The position numbers and the translations under genes were made by a program. The notes under the pieces were generated by a model that searched no databases, was not told the origin of the DNA, and was given only the letters and a program-made list of their open reading frames with translations. This document shows positions 45,000-55,795 of a DNA stretch of 64,000 nt, piece by piece. The DNA comes from Letharia columbiana (lineage: Eukaryota > Ascomycota > Lecanoromycetes > Lecanorales > Parmeliaceae). The first letter of the stretch is position 1. Each line of letters starts with the position of its first letter. Location of the stretch: NCBI RefSeq assembly GCF_014066305.1, contig NW_023501042.1:248001-312000 (forward strand), in the 5' to 3' direction.

Positions 45000-47900
45000 A
45001 TGGCGCCCACTGCAGAAAAGCCTAATAATGACCAAGCGGAAGTTGAGGAGAAGGGCAATGATGAAAACAAGTCTGATCCAAGCAAAGAAGGCACGCAAGA
45101 TTCACAACAACCTTCATCGTCCGCGCCGAGCCTCATACGGGCTTCGACGACTCCTCAGCTCTCCGCCAACTCATCTGCCACAACCTCTCCCAAACCTTCA
45201 CGTGAAGGTTCGCCCGTACGACCTCCTCTGAAGCCCGGCGCATCAACGGGAAGCCGACTGACGACTAGGTCGAGGAAAAACAGTCAGGATCTGAGTCCGA
45301 TACGAGGACCGAGCGCAAATATACCCACGGTGCCGTCTGCAGCTGCCATTCAAAGAGCTTTATCGGCGACAGGTACCCCACATTTACCACCCTCTACTGC
45401 AGCGGACTTTGCTGTTGATACGCCACGGCCTCAGAGGGCCAACAAAGGACCGGCTGGCGGCTCTCAGCACTCCGGATCCAGCGTGCTCCGTGTCAAGTCT
45501 CCTCCGCCATCTGCATCATCTGGAACAAACAGCTCTTACTTAACATCTCGCAAGATCGATCAATCGCAGTCCACACCTACAACTCCTACTATTGTCGTCG
45601 AACGTCCTACTCGAAGCTCTACTTTTGGCAGCGAATCAGATATACCGGAGGATGATCACCCAGTAAAGTCGGGAATGCGGACGCCAGTTCGAATTATAAG
45701 TGGGAATGGCCCAGCACTCGAGACTGTACAAGAGAGTAGCCTTCCAGCTACACCGGCCATCGGCACAAGAATGACTCACACAAGCAAGGGAGGCTCAAAC
45801 GATCACCCAGAGCGGATTGAGGAGAACCCAATGGAAGAGGCGTTCGGAAAGGAAGCAGACTCAAGGCCCGAAAGTGGAAATGACAGTGCAGGCAGTAAGC
45901 GTGCTGGAGCCAAGGGCGCTGATGGCAACAAAGATACACGGAAACCAGCAACCGCTGCCAACTCTGCCAAGCCGCCGGTGGTGCAGTTAAAGAAGTCGTT
46001 CACGCAATTGCCGTTCACGAAGAGTAAGATCCCCGCTAGTGATGGGTCTGTCAAGAACATGACCGTGGAGACCGAAACCGTCAGCTCGATACCACAGCTC
46101 GCTTTGGGAGGTGGTGCTGGTGAACGACATCCCCTTGGTAGGACGGAGACGGGAGGAAGTTTGCGCTTGAAGCCTAGTAATGAGACGATACGGCCCAAAA
46201 AGGAGAAAAAGAGGGTGGTGCGAAAGGCGCCCTCTATGAATTCTGGCACAGGTGGGTTAATGTTCAAAGCTTGTCATCGTTATCATTACCATCATGTCCA
46301 TTCGCGACTCCCCTCTCCTGAATCCATGAGCTCAATGCTCGTAAGGTCCCTTGACTTGCCCAATAATCAAGTGCCAGGGCAATTTATGTCCGACTTGCGA
46401 TCTACCAATCGCGAGGACAAGCATACCCAAAATGCTCACTGCAAATCCCCAAACCCCCATGGAATCCCCAGGCGTACAAGTACCGTGCTGATACCTTTCG
46501 GAGGGAGAATAGCCTCCTCAAAAGCAGACATCTTCGAAGCAAAAGTCGCAAGTGCCGTTGATGAAGCAGATTCATCAGACTCTGAAGAAACTTTCGTCTA
46601 CGAATCCAATCCACCAGAGCCACATTCAGCCCGCGCAAATCGTTTCCACTCCCGTACCCCAAGTGCGACGTCCACCGCTAGTCACCATGACCATTACGGT
46701 GCTAAAGGGAGACACGAGGGACATCATAGTGTTGTTGGTAAGAAGAGCATGAAGTTTTCTAACAATTACAATTCTATTGGATACTCAAATGAAGGCGGTG
46801 ATGGGACTGTGAGAGGTCCAAGTCAGACTGGGCGACCGGCCAGCGGAAATACAACTCATCACCACCACATTGGGCGATATGGACGTGGTGGCCATGCATC
46901 TCTATTTGACAGCGACTCTCCGTTCCCAAATGCTACCAAGTCTACACGTTCTGCAACCGGTCACGTTTCTCCCCGCAGCTCACGGAATCCTCAAGCTGTC
47001 CATGTCACCAAAAGCCCACGCAAGATTGAAGAACTTATGTCATACGATTTTGAAGGCGAAGGTGCCGACGATGAGCGAACACCGTTGATAGGCTCCGTCC
47101 GTAGTGGGCGTAATCGTCGACGGCCGTTGCCTGGGAGTGTACGACACATCTATTCAGAAAACAGAGACCACCGTTGCTGTGGTCGTGTCACAGCCTTTAC
47201 GGGTCTAGGCAGCGTTTTGGCAGTTTTGATAGCCGCAATTGTGATGATCCTCGTCATGTGCTCCAAGCCATTGATCGATGTTCATGTGAAAGACATTCGT
47301 AACGTTCTTGCATCGGAGCAAGAGATAATGCTCGACCTTCACGTGCACGCCATGAACCCCAACATTCTCGCTATCCAAGTCAGCGAGCTCGATGTCAACA
47401 TCTTTGCGAAAAGCAAACACGTCGGTACAAGCTCTTTATGGCGATCCGGTCATCCACAAACATCAACTCGAAAACTCCGATCCAAGTCGCAAAAAAACGA
47501 AGCTGCTTCCCAACAAGCTCCCCCGCTGCTTGACCCCTCAGATATCATCTCCCATTTTGACGGCGGTGTCGACGAAGGCACAGATCCTATTGACGACCCT
47601 ACCACCGACTCACAAACCATGCTTCTTGGTCAAATATTCGAGTTCGATTCCCCTCTTATCTTCGAGGCATCACCTATTCGCCACTACTCACTTGGTAGCG
47701 TAGGTGAAGTCCGCCTTGCCAAGCCTGGCAACAGGACCGAAGAGGGCGGTAGCGAGCGTTGGGAACACGTCCTTCAGTACGACTTTGATTTAATTGTTCG
47801 TGGCGTCATGAAATACTCTTTGCCCATCAGCTCAAGGCTAAGAAAGGTGAACATCGCTGGCAGCGTCATTGTCCACCCCAGCGATGGTATCAGCGGGTCA

Positions 47901-48008
47901 GGTACCACGAATGTGCAGCAACGAACGGGACCATTCGAACAGGGTAGTAATGTCTTGGTTGAACGGTCCCTTCAGGACAATGGTCTGAGGGTTCGCTTTG
48001 ATGCCTAA
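45000..48008 (+). CDS. vac7: Vac7, vacuolar regulator of PI(3,5)P2 synthesis
   Basis: Model: join(45000..46251, 46513..48008), 915 aa. The N-terminal two thirds are disordered and Ser/Pro/Thr-rich with KKEKKRVVRKAPSMNSGT before the intron and ASSKADIFEAKVASAVDEAD after it, the conserved Vac7 core that continues SSDSEETFVYESNPPEP. One membrane helix (GLGSVLAVLIAAIVMILVM) follows SENRDHRCCGRV. The lumenal C-terminal domain is LEA2-like (DLHVHAMNPNILAIQVSELD, then HYSLGSVGEVRL). Vac7 sits on the vacuole membrane and activates the Fab1 lipid kinase. The 261-bp intron is a multiple of three with no stop, so retention would insert 87 codons; splicing is preferred because it restores the family junction. 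Confidence 0.92.
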   Translation: MAPTAEKPNNDQAEVEEKGNDENKSDPSKEGTQDSQQPSSSAPSLIRASTTPQLSANSSATTSPKPSREGSPVRPPLKPGASTGSRLTTRSRKNSQDLSPIRGPSANIPTVPSAAAIQRALSATGTPHLPPSTAADFAVDTPRPQRANKGPAGGSQHSGSSVLRVKSPPPSASSGTNSSYLTSRKIDQSQSTPTTPTIVVERPTRSSTFGSESDIPEDDHPVKSGMRTPVRIISGNGPALETVQESSLPATPAIGTRMTHTSKGGSNDHPERIEENPMEEAFGKEADSRPESGNDSAGSKRAGAKGADGNKDTRKPATAANSAKPPVVQLKKSFTQLPFTKSKIPASDGSVKNMTVETETVSSIPQLALGGGAGERHPLGRTETGGSLRLKPSNETIRPKKEKKRVVRKAPSMNSGTGGLMFKACHRYHYHHVHSRLPSPESMSSMLVRSLDLPNNQVPGQFMSDLRSTNREDKHTQNAHCKSPNPHGIPRRTSTVLIPFGGRIASSKADIFEAKVASAVDEADSSDSEETFVYESNPPEPHSARANRFHSRTPSATSTASHHDHYGAKGRHEGHHSVVGKKSMKFSNNYNSIGYSNEGGDGTVRGPSQTGRPASGNTTHHHHIGRYGRGGHASLFDSDSPFPNATKSTRSATGHVSPRSSRNPQAVHVTKSPRKIEELMSYDFEGEGADDERTPLIGSVRSGRNRRRPLPGSVRHIYSENRDHRCCGRVTAFTGLGSVLAVLIAAIVMILVMCSKPLIDVHVKDIRNVLASEQEIMLDLHVHAMNPNILAIQVSELDVNIFAKSKHVGTSSLWRSGHPQTSTRKLRSKSQKNEAASQQAPPLLDPSDIISHFDGGVDEGTDPIDDPTTDSQTMLLGQIFEFDSPLIFEASPIRHYSLGSVGEVRLAKPGNRTEEGGSERWEHVLQYDFDLIVRGVMKYSLPISSRLRKVNIAGSVIVHPSDGISGSGTTNVQQRTGPFEQGSNVLVERSLQDNGLRVRFDA

Positions 48009-48521
48009 TTATGTCTGTCTCTATGATTTACGATTTTCTTTTGTTTTCCTCTTAGCGACAGCATTCGAAGCGTGCTAAGAGAGCGAGCGGTCACCCGCAG
48101 CAGAGGCATTGGTATACCAGGACGAGAGCCAAAACAAAGGGAAAAGGAAAAGTACAGGTGCAATAAAGGTCCTCCTGGCTCATGGAAATTTCGGTATCAA
48201 TGTTTCCAGATAGCTAGAAGCCCACACTGTATGCTAAGGCTGGACATAACACATGTGGATCTATGCGATGATTTTGTCTTGTGATATATGTACACTTGCG
48301 TTCGGATGCTCAAACCCCTCTCTTGCAGAGTAAGATGCAAGACCTCCTTAAGAGCATGGAACGCTCATGGATTCATCAAAACGCATTTGCGACGTAGGCG
48401 CAAACGGTCGTTGTAAACGTTGGCTTCGCAGGAGCTTCTGCACTCCACCATGTTCGTAGTCTCGACCGAAGCATTTTGGAGGCGCAATAGCCCATGCGTC
48501 CGAAATCACCATGACCGCCCG
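48009..48521. other. Convergent vac7/rsm18 3' region
   Basis: 513 bp, no gene supported. Confidence 0.5.
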
Positions 48522-49295
48522 TCACCGCCTAGAACCGGCTCCGTACTCCAGCCTCATCGCCCTATCCCTCGCCTTCACCTCCAACACCTCCGGATGCTCA
48601 TGCACGCTCGGTAGCAACCCCATACCCACAGCTCTCCTGATCGCCTTTGCGATTTTCCTTTGGTTCACGGCGCGTAAGCCGGTCTCGCGTCGGTGTTTGA
48701 TCCGGCCCATGGGCGTCATGAATTCGGACATCATTGAGAAATTCTTGTCCGTCACCCGGGCATTAGCATCAAGGAAACCCCCTGTCCCCCATACCCCCAT
48801 CGGACAACTCCATAGATTCCGCATACCTTGTATTCCTCCAAGGGATTGATGCCCAAAATATCAAAAACATCCCTCTCACTACTCTTCCTCTTCCTCCACT
48901 TCCCCGCCTCCACGGCACTCAAATCGTGCGGCGCGTACACGTCGCCGACCCCCCACTTCGACAGCCTCGGCATCTGCCGTTCCAGATCCTTTGCGCGCTG
49001 GACCTTGGCGACGTCGTTGAGGGTGGCGCGTTGGGCGTCGTAGCCCCGGACGGCGTTGTACCGCGTGCGGTCGATCTCCTGCATCATGTTCTTGGCGAGG
49101 GCGATGCCGTCGTCGCGGTTCGGGTTGCGAGAGGCGTTGCGGGCGATGTTGGAGGGGAGGGGCGGGGGGAGGGACGTTGGGGGCGGGGGGGGGGAGAGGG
49201 TCGTCGGAGGTGGAGGGTGAGGTGGAGAAGGGGCGATGGAGGCATCTGGGGGATTCGAGTCGGGTCACGGCTCTTGCGAGACAGCGGGTTTTCAT
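48522..49295 (-). CDS. rsm18: Mitochondrial ribosomal protein bS18m (one-base frame slip)
   Basis: Exons: complement(48522..48743, 48827..49295), about 229 aa if the slip is ignored. The start MKTRCLARAVTRLESPRC with RPFSTSPSTS is a mitochondrial presequence. The frame changes at a run of ten C (minus strand, about 49185-49194); nine C would lead into NIARNASRNPNRDDGIALAK, MMQEIDRTRYNAVRGYDAQR and DIFDILGINPLEEYK-type sequence (seen as DVFDILGINPLEEYK). After the 83-bp intron comes NFSMMSEFMTPMGRIKHRRE, then LRAVNQRKIAKAIRRAVGMG, which is the S18 domain. Exon lengths sum to one base too many, as expected. It is a component of the mitoribosome small subunit. It is divergent from imp3 with 312 bp between starts. 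Confidence 0.88.
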
Positions 49296-49607
49296 TGTCG
49301 CTGTTGTTCAGTGCCAGGGCAGTCTGGGAAAGCAGTCTCGAATTCGAAGACATGCTCACTTGTGCACAATATACCCGCGCGACTAGCGCGCTAAAGAAAA
49401 GGTATGCATACAGATACATAAAAGTTTCTCTCGCACCGTCGCACACCCTTTCAAAATTCTCAAATTGTGGCTACGATACTCCGTACTCGGGGATTCATGA
49501 GGACTTTCTACTCCTACACAGGAATACTTTTTTACACCTTGTATAAAGCTCAGAAAAATCTGTAAAGAGCCCGAGTATACCAATAACCACTTCTTCGACT
49601 CTTCAAG

Positions 49608-50279
49608 ATGGGTAAGACTCCCGCACACTGTAACACAAATCATTGCTAATCCACGCAGTCCGCCGTCTTAAGTACCACGAATCAAAGCTACTCAAAGAAA
49701 GTCGACTTCACCACCTACAAAAGCGATGCAAACCATCACGCCGCCGCCATCTGTCGGAGATATACGATCCAGAATCCCAATGACTACACAAAGTACAACC
49801 GTACGAATCTCCCACCTAGCCCTGATCCCCTCTCGGCCCCCAGAATACCAGACAAAACTAACCAACCCTCAGGAATCTGCGGCTCCCTCCGCCAACTAGC
49901 CCACTCCCTCAGCAACCTCGACCCTTCCGACCCCGTCCGCGTCCAGACCGAGAAAATCATGCTGGAAAAACTCTACGACATGGGCATCCTCTCCGGCACC
50001 ACCAAACCCAGCGAAGTCGAGCGGAAAGTCGGAGTCTCGAGGCTCGCGAGGAGGAGGCTCGGCGTCGTGATGACGCGGCTGCGGATGGCGGAGAACGTCA
50101 CCGCGGCCGTCAGGTTCGTGGAACAGGGACACGTGAGGGTGGGGACGGAGGTGGTGACGGACCCCGCGTTCCTGGTGACGAGGAACATGGAGGATTTCGT
50201 GACGTGGGTGGACAGCAGTAAGGTGAAGCGGAATATCCTGAAGTATAGGGAGAAGTTGGATGACTTTGATCTGTTGTGA
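49608..50279 (+). CDS. imp3: U3 snoRNP protein Imp3 (one-base frame slip)
   Basis: Exons: join(49608..49611, 49659..49800, 49873..50279), about 183 aa. Exon 1 holds only ATG plus one base; the 47-bp intron restores MVRRLKYHESKLL. The family continues KKVDFTTYKSD, but CTCAAAGAAAGTC (about 49691-49703) has one A too many, moving the frame until it is bridged. Then NPNDYTKYN spans an intron to RICGSLRQLAHSLSNLD, KIMLEKLYDMGILSGT and the S4 RNA-binding domain (VSRLARRRLGVVMTRLRMAE, VTRNMEDFVTWV), ending KYREKLDDFDLL. Imp3 joins Mpp10 and Imp4 in the SSU processome and helps U3 snoRNA pair with pre-rRNA. Length equals the yeast protein. Confidence 0.93.
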
Positions 50280-51038
50280 TGGTGAAAGGAGGAAAATTGG
50301 AACGGGGACAGGGAAAGGGACATGTTAGGAGGGAGCAGCATGGTCAGGATGAGCTATGAGAGACATGAGAGTGTGCGACGGGCAAGGACTTCGACATGTG
50401 TCGCTCGCGCACCAATTCATAGGAGCAACAGATTAGGTCGCATTGACGGCCGAAGAACTGCACTCGAAGAGGCGGATAGGCACACAAGGCGGACTGTCAA
50501 GCTAAATGAGATGCTGAATCCAAACCAAAGCGCGCACTCAAAGATACGGAGCTCCAACGGAAAATCCTCGACGCGAGCAAGACACGGACAAGAACGAAGC
50601 TCTACTGGGAGAGAAAACCTCGGAAGAGCAAGCAAAGGAACAGAAAAGGTGGCCGGTACAAAAGCGCATGACGATATCGGCGAGATCAGGCGCCAATAGA
50701 GAAGAAGTGATTCGGTGTTTGATTATGGCCCAGATTTGGAGACTACATTGCTGAGTGTGGTACCACTTGCGGACGCCGGTGCAAGAAAGGGAACGCCCCA
50801 GATTGCAAAATTTTTTCCGACATCCTGCCTGACGTCCAACCTGTATCAAGTGCAGCCTGCGAGAAGGGTGGCGCTATCATCGACATCCACTTTTAGGGCT
50901 CGTATAAGTGGTACAAGCTAAGTCGTGGCCTTTGCAAATGTACCTTATCTCAGAAATGGATCTTAGTCACATAGCTTTTGATTATCATGTCGGTCTACGA
51001 TATGGATTTCCACTGCACTGTCAAGCTGACATCTTCAA
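50280..51038. other. Convergent imp3/MYND-gene region
   Basis: 759 bp. A 126-codon plus frame (50322-50699) is rich in Arg and Ser and has no recognisable domain or promoter; I do not call it. Confidence 0.45.
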
Positions 51039-54000
51039 TCACCTCACACAATCCTTCTTATGCTCCTTCCTCGCCGCCTTCTGACACTCCGATCCGCAAT
51101 ATCTCACCTTCCGGCAGCCTCCACACACCTGAAGTTTGTCCCCAGACTTCCCACAATGATCGCACTTGGCCTCTGTCCCCGCCGACTTTGGAGCCTGCGA
51201 CGGCAACTTCGGCGGCGAGCTAGGGGAAGGATATGATTGAGTCGCTCGCGGCAGTTTGAGGATGTCCGACAACGACGACTCCACGTATGGGACCGGGAAT
51301 ATCGGAGCGATAGCAACCCGAACAGCGTATTTCGCGAATGGCGCCCATTCCTTCAAACCAAGCTTGGCGAGCTCGGAGCCAGAGACATTTCCCTCGCCGC
51401 AGCTGCACAGAGGTGATTTGCCTTCCTCTGTGGACAGAGGAGCGCCCTTGTTCTGATATTCACATGTCGACTTATGCTGCCATGTCCGGCAGCGCTCGGC
51501 TAAGGCTGGGAGCATTCTCTTCCACAGGGTCGATTCGTCGTTGCTGACTCGGATAGTGCAGGGTTCGGTCGTTTGCAATGCCTTAAGCGACGGGAGAAGC
51601 TCTTTCACTCTTGGGATCGTTAAAGGCACGACGTAAGCTTCCATTACTAGGGAGCCCAAGTCAAGATCATGACGGATCCCGGTAGCAAATATGAGGGTAT
51701 GAGCGCCGGTTGTTTCAAGAGCGAGTTGAAAGGTCTTCTTTGGACCAACACGGTTCTCATTGAGGCCCGCAAATGTCAAGAAGAGAATATTCAATGACTG
51801 CTTTAAATCCAATTTGGCGTTCGTTGTCGTTGCTTGATCTGGCTTACTCAAGGGTCTCTCAGCGTCACTGAGAGTGGTCCCCATGAATGTGCGAAGCCAT
51901 GACCAGTCTCCCTTCTTTGGAAAAGTGACTGAGGGCTGCAACTCTAAATTTATCCGGGGTATACTCCAACACAGTGGTGGATGACCGGACTCGAACACCG
52001 TCGCCTGGGTCCACGAGTTGAAGCGGTCACCATCCAATGCAGTGAAGATTGGGACCTCGACCTCTATCCAGGAAGACTTTCTTGCCACTCTTGTCTTCGG
52101 CTGGGATCCTTGAATCGGGAAGGGAAAGGTGACTTGTCGCTTCAGAGACGAGCCAATTCGCAACATCACAGACCTTGGTGAATATTCGATGACCGTGACC
52201 GCTGCCCCAGTAGACAGCGCTTGGCTCTCAGCGGAGTCCTTTGGGAAATCGATATGGCTCTGCAGGTGAGTAGCTCTGTGCCCGGCGTTCAGCTTTACGA
52301 GCGTCTGAAGCGAAGATTGGTTTTGCGATGAAACCTTCTCGATCCACCTTTTTTGCATTGAGGACGATCGCAAGGCGTCCAGCTTGGGTGCATCACGACA
52401 GACAAAAAGTCTCTTCCCATCGTGAAATCCGGTCTTGAAGACCGCCATCCGCACACCAAGGTGTCTAAACTTCATAAGGTTATCAGGATTGGTATTGATC
52501 ATGAGAGCAGCCCGAATGCCATTTCTTGGCCCAATTAGCAAGCCAAAGGCGGGCACCGCACAAGTAACAACAAGATCAGCTGAGCCCAGCCAGCCATGGT
52601 CGTCTTCTTCGATGATTGAAGCGTTCTGGGTGCTGTCGTCATAGACAACCTTGCCGAAGAAAGCCTGGAATGAGTGGAAGCAATTTTCGTATTGGTTTTG
52701 ACCATTGGTCTGGGTGACAGAGACATGTAGAGCGGGAGTTCCAATCGCGTCAGGAGTCTTGCCGGTAAAGACGGTGAGCTTCTCCCTTGGCACTACCAGG
52801 ACTAATTGAACAACTGAGGGTGTATTGTCTGCAGCGAGGATGCCTTTATCGCCGGATGTTGGTCTCAAAGACAGCCCGAAGCCGGTTCCAAGCTGATTCG
52901 GGCTACGTTCCAAACACTCGTTTGTCCAGACACCAAAAATGTGAAGATGCATATACAACTCCTGGAGACTATTGGATCCGACTATCAACGACCGATCCGT
53001 GACGAGATGGCTATCGAGGAGGTGCATAGTTTGCTCCCAGTCTACCTGGACTGTGGCCCTGACCAGGCGGAGCAGAGCAGCCATGCCAGCCCTTGTATAG
53101 CGCTGCAAATCAATCGAATATTGTCCAACGCTCATGCGAGCGAGCTGGGCCGTCATCCTCGAGATATCCTCGTGAGCGAACATTGTCTTGTAGATATCGA
53201 AAAGGTGACCGGCGAGCTCTTTCGCTTCGAATGTGACTTGGAAGTCGCTCCCGGTACTACTTCCAAGCACTCCTACGACGCTGGGATCCGAAAATTGGGG
53301 GTATTTCCAAGAGACCCTCATACGATACTGCTTTTGGCTGTTATCTCCTTGCATAAAGGTAAATAACGCAGTCTCATTGGAGACAGCATCGAGTGTCACG
53401 CCTGTCAACAATCCTGAAGGGGCCAATCCTATAAGCATTGAGAACGTGGCAACGTCTGAACCCAGAACTGTCGACAAAGATGCTGAGATATCCTCTGACG
53501 CCATCAACAGGCTCTCGGTGTAGACCACTGAAGAGGCGTTTCGCCGGAGTAATGGAGTCGTGGCAGAAAGGATGTTAATGAATCCGACATGATCACCAAG
53601 GTTTGAGGTATCGATGACATCGAACAGATCGTAGGGCAAGTCTCTCGATGCGTTCAGACTGACATACCCATCGAGCAATAGCGGACAGGCGCTCCATGGC
53701 TTGACGTAGGTCCTGGTAACGTGGCCAGGCTTCTGGTTGAGAGTAATTGCTAGTTGCAAGTCGTGGCTGAGAGCAAGAGCTTCTCCGCAGAAGAAGCTGA
53801 CATGGACACGGTCATTGCTCACGTACTTGGTAAAGCACTCACACCAAGCCTTGAACTGCGACTTGGCAATCGCTACCGCACGCTTCGCCTGTTCCGATGT
53901 GCCCCCTCTTTGTTCAGGAACCTTTTGATGAAAAGCTTCTGGGAGGCGGAACCCTAGAAGTGGCTCGGCACCGTAGTGAACAGCGAAATCTCTCGAAGCA

Positions 54001-54716
54001 GCTGAAGAGACCGCAAACATCGGATTGACTTCTCCTTTGCCGTTCAGTCGAGAGAGATCCTCAATGTTCCCTGCTACGACACCTGTCTTCCAGAACTCCC
54101 GGTAAACATGCGCCATTGTCTCACTTGCACGAGACCACAACGGACCTGCCGACCGTACGCCTGTCAAAAGATGCATGTTGCCAATCTCCTTGCTGCGTTG
54201 GGCGATAGCAGTCCTGGCTTGGGGAAATTTCTCGGTCGACGCATAGCGGGTCCAATACCGCCGCAACTCCTGCAGTGTGGCCTTATCTACGTATTTAATG
54301 TAGCTGCCATATGGAGACGATGCCCATTTTTCAGTAGATTTCGAGGCCTCTACCAAGCCCGCAACATGAGTGCGAAGGATGGATAGAGTTTTGGTAGGCA
54401 CGTAGAAATGGTAAAAGAGGTCCCATAGCTCTGTACTTGGGCATCCATTGGTAATGAGCGTGAGAAGGACCACGTTTCGTGCAAGTATTGCCGGTTCAAT
54501 ATCGCAGCAGGTGAAGCTTACGGTCCGCTTGCTGCTGTGTCCTTGCTCGCACCACAAAGAAAACAGGACGTTTCTCGGATCCCCACAAGCTAAAGACAGG
54601 ATGTTGATAGTCTCCTCCTCCTGGCATGATGGAAGATCCCGAAGCAGATTGACCGCAGGTGTGTTCCCAATTGGATAGAACCAGTACTTGAGTTGGACGT
54701 AGGTTGGGGAGAACAT
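51039..54716 (-). CDS. DUF4470 and MYND zinc-finger protein
   Basis: A single exon of 1,225 aa. The N-terminus (FYPIGNTPAVNLLRDLPS, then INILSLACGDPRNVLFSLW and VSFTCCDIEPAILARNVVLL) is the DUF4470 fold, resembling a methyltransferase-like core. A long middle region without named domains follows. The C-terminus is a canonical MYND finger, about residues 1184-1222: CDHCGKSGDKLQVCGGCRKV, then RYCGSECQKAARKEHKKDC, with all eight zinc ligands. Such proteins are widespread in ascomycetes and basidiomycetes; MYND fingers usually bind proline-rich partners. No intron is needed, notable for its length in this intron-rich neighbourhood. Confidence 0.9.
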   Translation of the reverse strand: MFSPTYVQLKYWFYPIGNTPAVNLLRDLPSCQEEETINILSLACGDPRNVLFSLWCEQGHSSKRTVSFTCCDIEPAILARNVVLLTLITNGCPSTELWDLFYHFYVPTKTLSILRTHVAGLVEASKSTEKWASSPYGSYIKYVDKATLQELRRYWTRYASTEKFPQARTAIAQRSKEIGNMHLLTGVRSAGPLWSRASETMAHVYREFWKTGVVAGNIEDLSRLNGKGEVNPMFAVSSAASRDFAVHYGAEPLLGFRLPEAFHQKVPEQRGGTSEQAKRAVAIAKSQFKAWCECFTKYVSNDRVHVSFFCGEALALSHDLQLAITLNQKPGHVTRTYVKPWSACPLLLDGYVSLNASRDLPYDLFDVIDTSNLGDHVGFINILSATTPLLRRNASSVVYTESLLMASEDISASLSTVLGSDVATFSMLIGLAPSGLLTGVTLDAVSNETALFTFMQGDNSQKQYRMRVSWKYPQFSDPSVVGVLGSSTGSDFQVTFEAKELAGHLFDIYKTMFAHEDISRMTAQLARMSVGQYSIDLQRYTRAGMAALLRLVRATVQVDWEQTMHLLDSHLVTDRSLIVGSNSLQELYMHLHIFGVWTNECLERSPNQLGTGFGLSLRPTSGDKGILAADNTPSVVQLVLVVPREKLTVFTGKTPDAIGTPALHVSVTQTNGQNQYENCFHSFQAFFGKVVYDDSTQNASIIEEDDHGWLGSADLVVTCAVPAFGLLIGPRNGIRAALMINTNPDNLMKFRHLGVRMAVFKTGFHDGKRLFVCRDAPKLDALRSSSMQKRWIEKVSSQNQSSLQTLVKLNAGHRATHLQSHIDFPKDSAESQALSTGAAVTVIEYSPRSVMLRIGSSLKRQVTFPFPIQGSQPKTRVARKSSWIEVEVPIFTALDGDRFNSWTQATVFESGHPPLCWSIPRINLELQPSVTFPKKGDWSWLRTFMGTTLSDAERPLSKPDQATTTNAKLDLKQSLNILFLTFAGLNENRVGPKKTFQLALETTGAHTLIFATGIRHDLDLGSLVMEAYVVPLTIPRVKELLPSLKALQTTEPCTIRVSNDESTLWKRMLPALAERCRTWQHKSTCEYQNKGAPLSTEEGKSPLCSCGEGNVSGSELAKLGLKEWAPFAKYAVRVAIAPIFPVPYVESSLSDILKLPRATQSYPSPSSPPKLPSQAPKSAGTEAKCDHCGKSGDKLQVCGGCRKVRYCGSECQKAARKEHKKDCVR

Positions 54717-55795
54717 GCCGGGCTGGTAGCTGGTCTCTCAATAGGCGGATGGGTAATATGCGGTCAGTATAACAATTTCAGAAGGGACACAGGAGCAGTA
54801 GAGTGATGAATAAGTGGATAGTGACGCAAGAAGTCGCTTGTGAAGGAAGCAAGACACTGGACCCAGAAGCAGATCCAGCATGCAGGAGCCTTGCTCTGTA
54901 CAGCAAGACAAGAGGGAGGCGGTCAAGAGAGTGTAAAGTCACAGAAAATGCGAAGTGTTGCCCCAGAACCTAAGGCTTTTTGAGGATGAGTAGGTACTAT
55001 CCCGCGACTAGGGTGCCATCATATCATGCAACAGCTTACTCAATACAACAAAGACTTCCAATTTTTTTGAAGATTTCCGATGACACAAGCACCTTTCCAG
55101 GCGGAACGTTCTTCAGCGTGCTGTGAGAAACGAAGGATCCAGTCACCCAGAATATCGACAGAATGCAGTGAGGCTCAACTCTGTAGGTGAGGAAATAAAA
55201 TCTTTGGATCGTCCAGGGGTCTGAGCGCACGAGGGTGCTAGACCTTGCAACGGCGCTAACCGGTAACCGCTAACCGTTATCAAATGACCAGGATCTGTAC
55301 TAGTATCAATCGAACATGTGGCTGGAGCTCCGATGAATACTCTAGTGAATACTGGCGATAAGCAGCAAGCAAGCAAGCGAACATACTCTATGCCTGGCGA
55401 CGACATGGCATTTTAATTGATGGCAATATATACTTAGTCTAAATCAGTCATCAGTGCAAGACCTAGGTACACCATTTCCCTGTGCTCTCCCACCTTGGCC
55501 GCCTTACCAAGCACCAACCTGTCATCCATTCCTTAGTCACAATTCCCAGGTCATACACATGAGTCACACGAGTCATCTCCACCAAAACATTGCTGCCTCA
55601 CCTTGCGACTGCATTGACCAAACTTTTCTATCGGCAGCCATCTTCGGTTGAGCTTCTTTGACCACTGTCGGAAGGCAGGAGAGCAAATCATATTTGGATC
55701 GAGTCCTGCGCGCTGGCCCACTTGGGGCTTGATTGCGCGGAGGGAAAGCAGGCATTAAGGAGGATTCCTCATCGAAAGACAGAATTCGAGACGCC
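54717..55795. other. Intergenic, divergent upstream regions
   Basis: 1.08 kb between the MYND gene start (minus) and the next plus start. No gene is supported. ACCGGTAACCGCTAACCGTTAT near 55259-55280 is a short imperfect repeat of (GG/GC)TAACCG. Confidence 0.45.

Noticed and set aside
47630..47650. tRNA B-box-like GAGTTCGATTCC
   Set aside because: It lies within vac7 coding sequence (FEFDSPL), with no A box or cloverleaf; the similar string near 51988 lies in the MYND gene.
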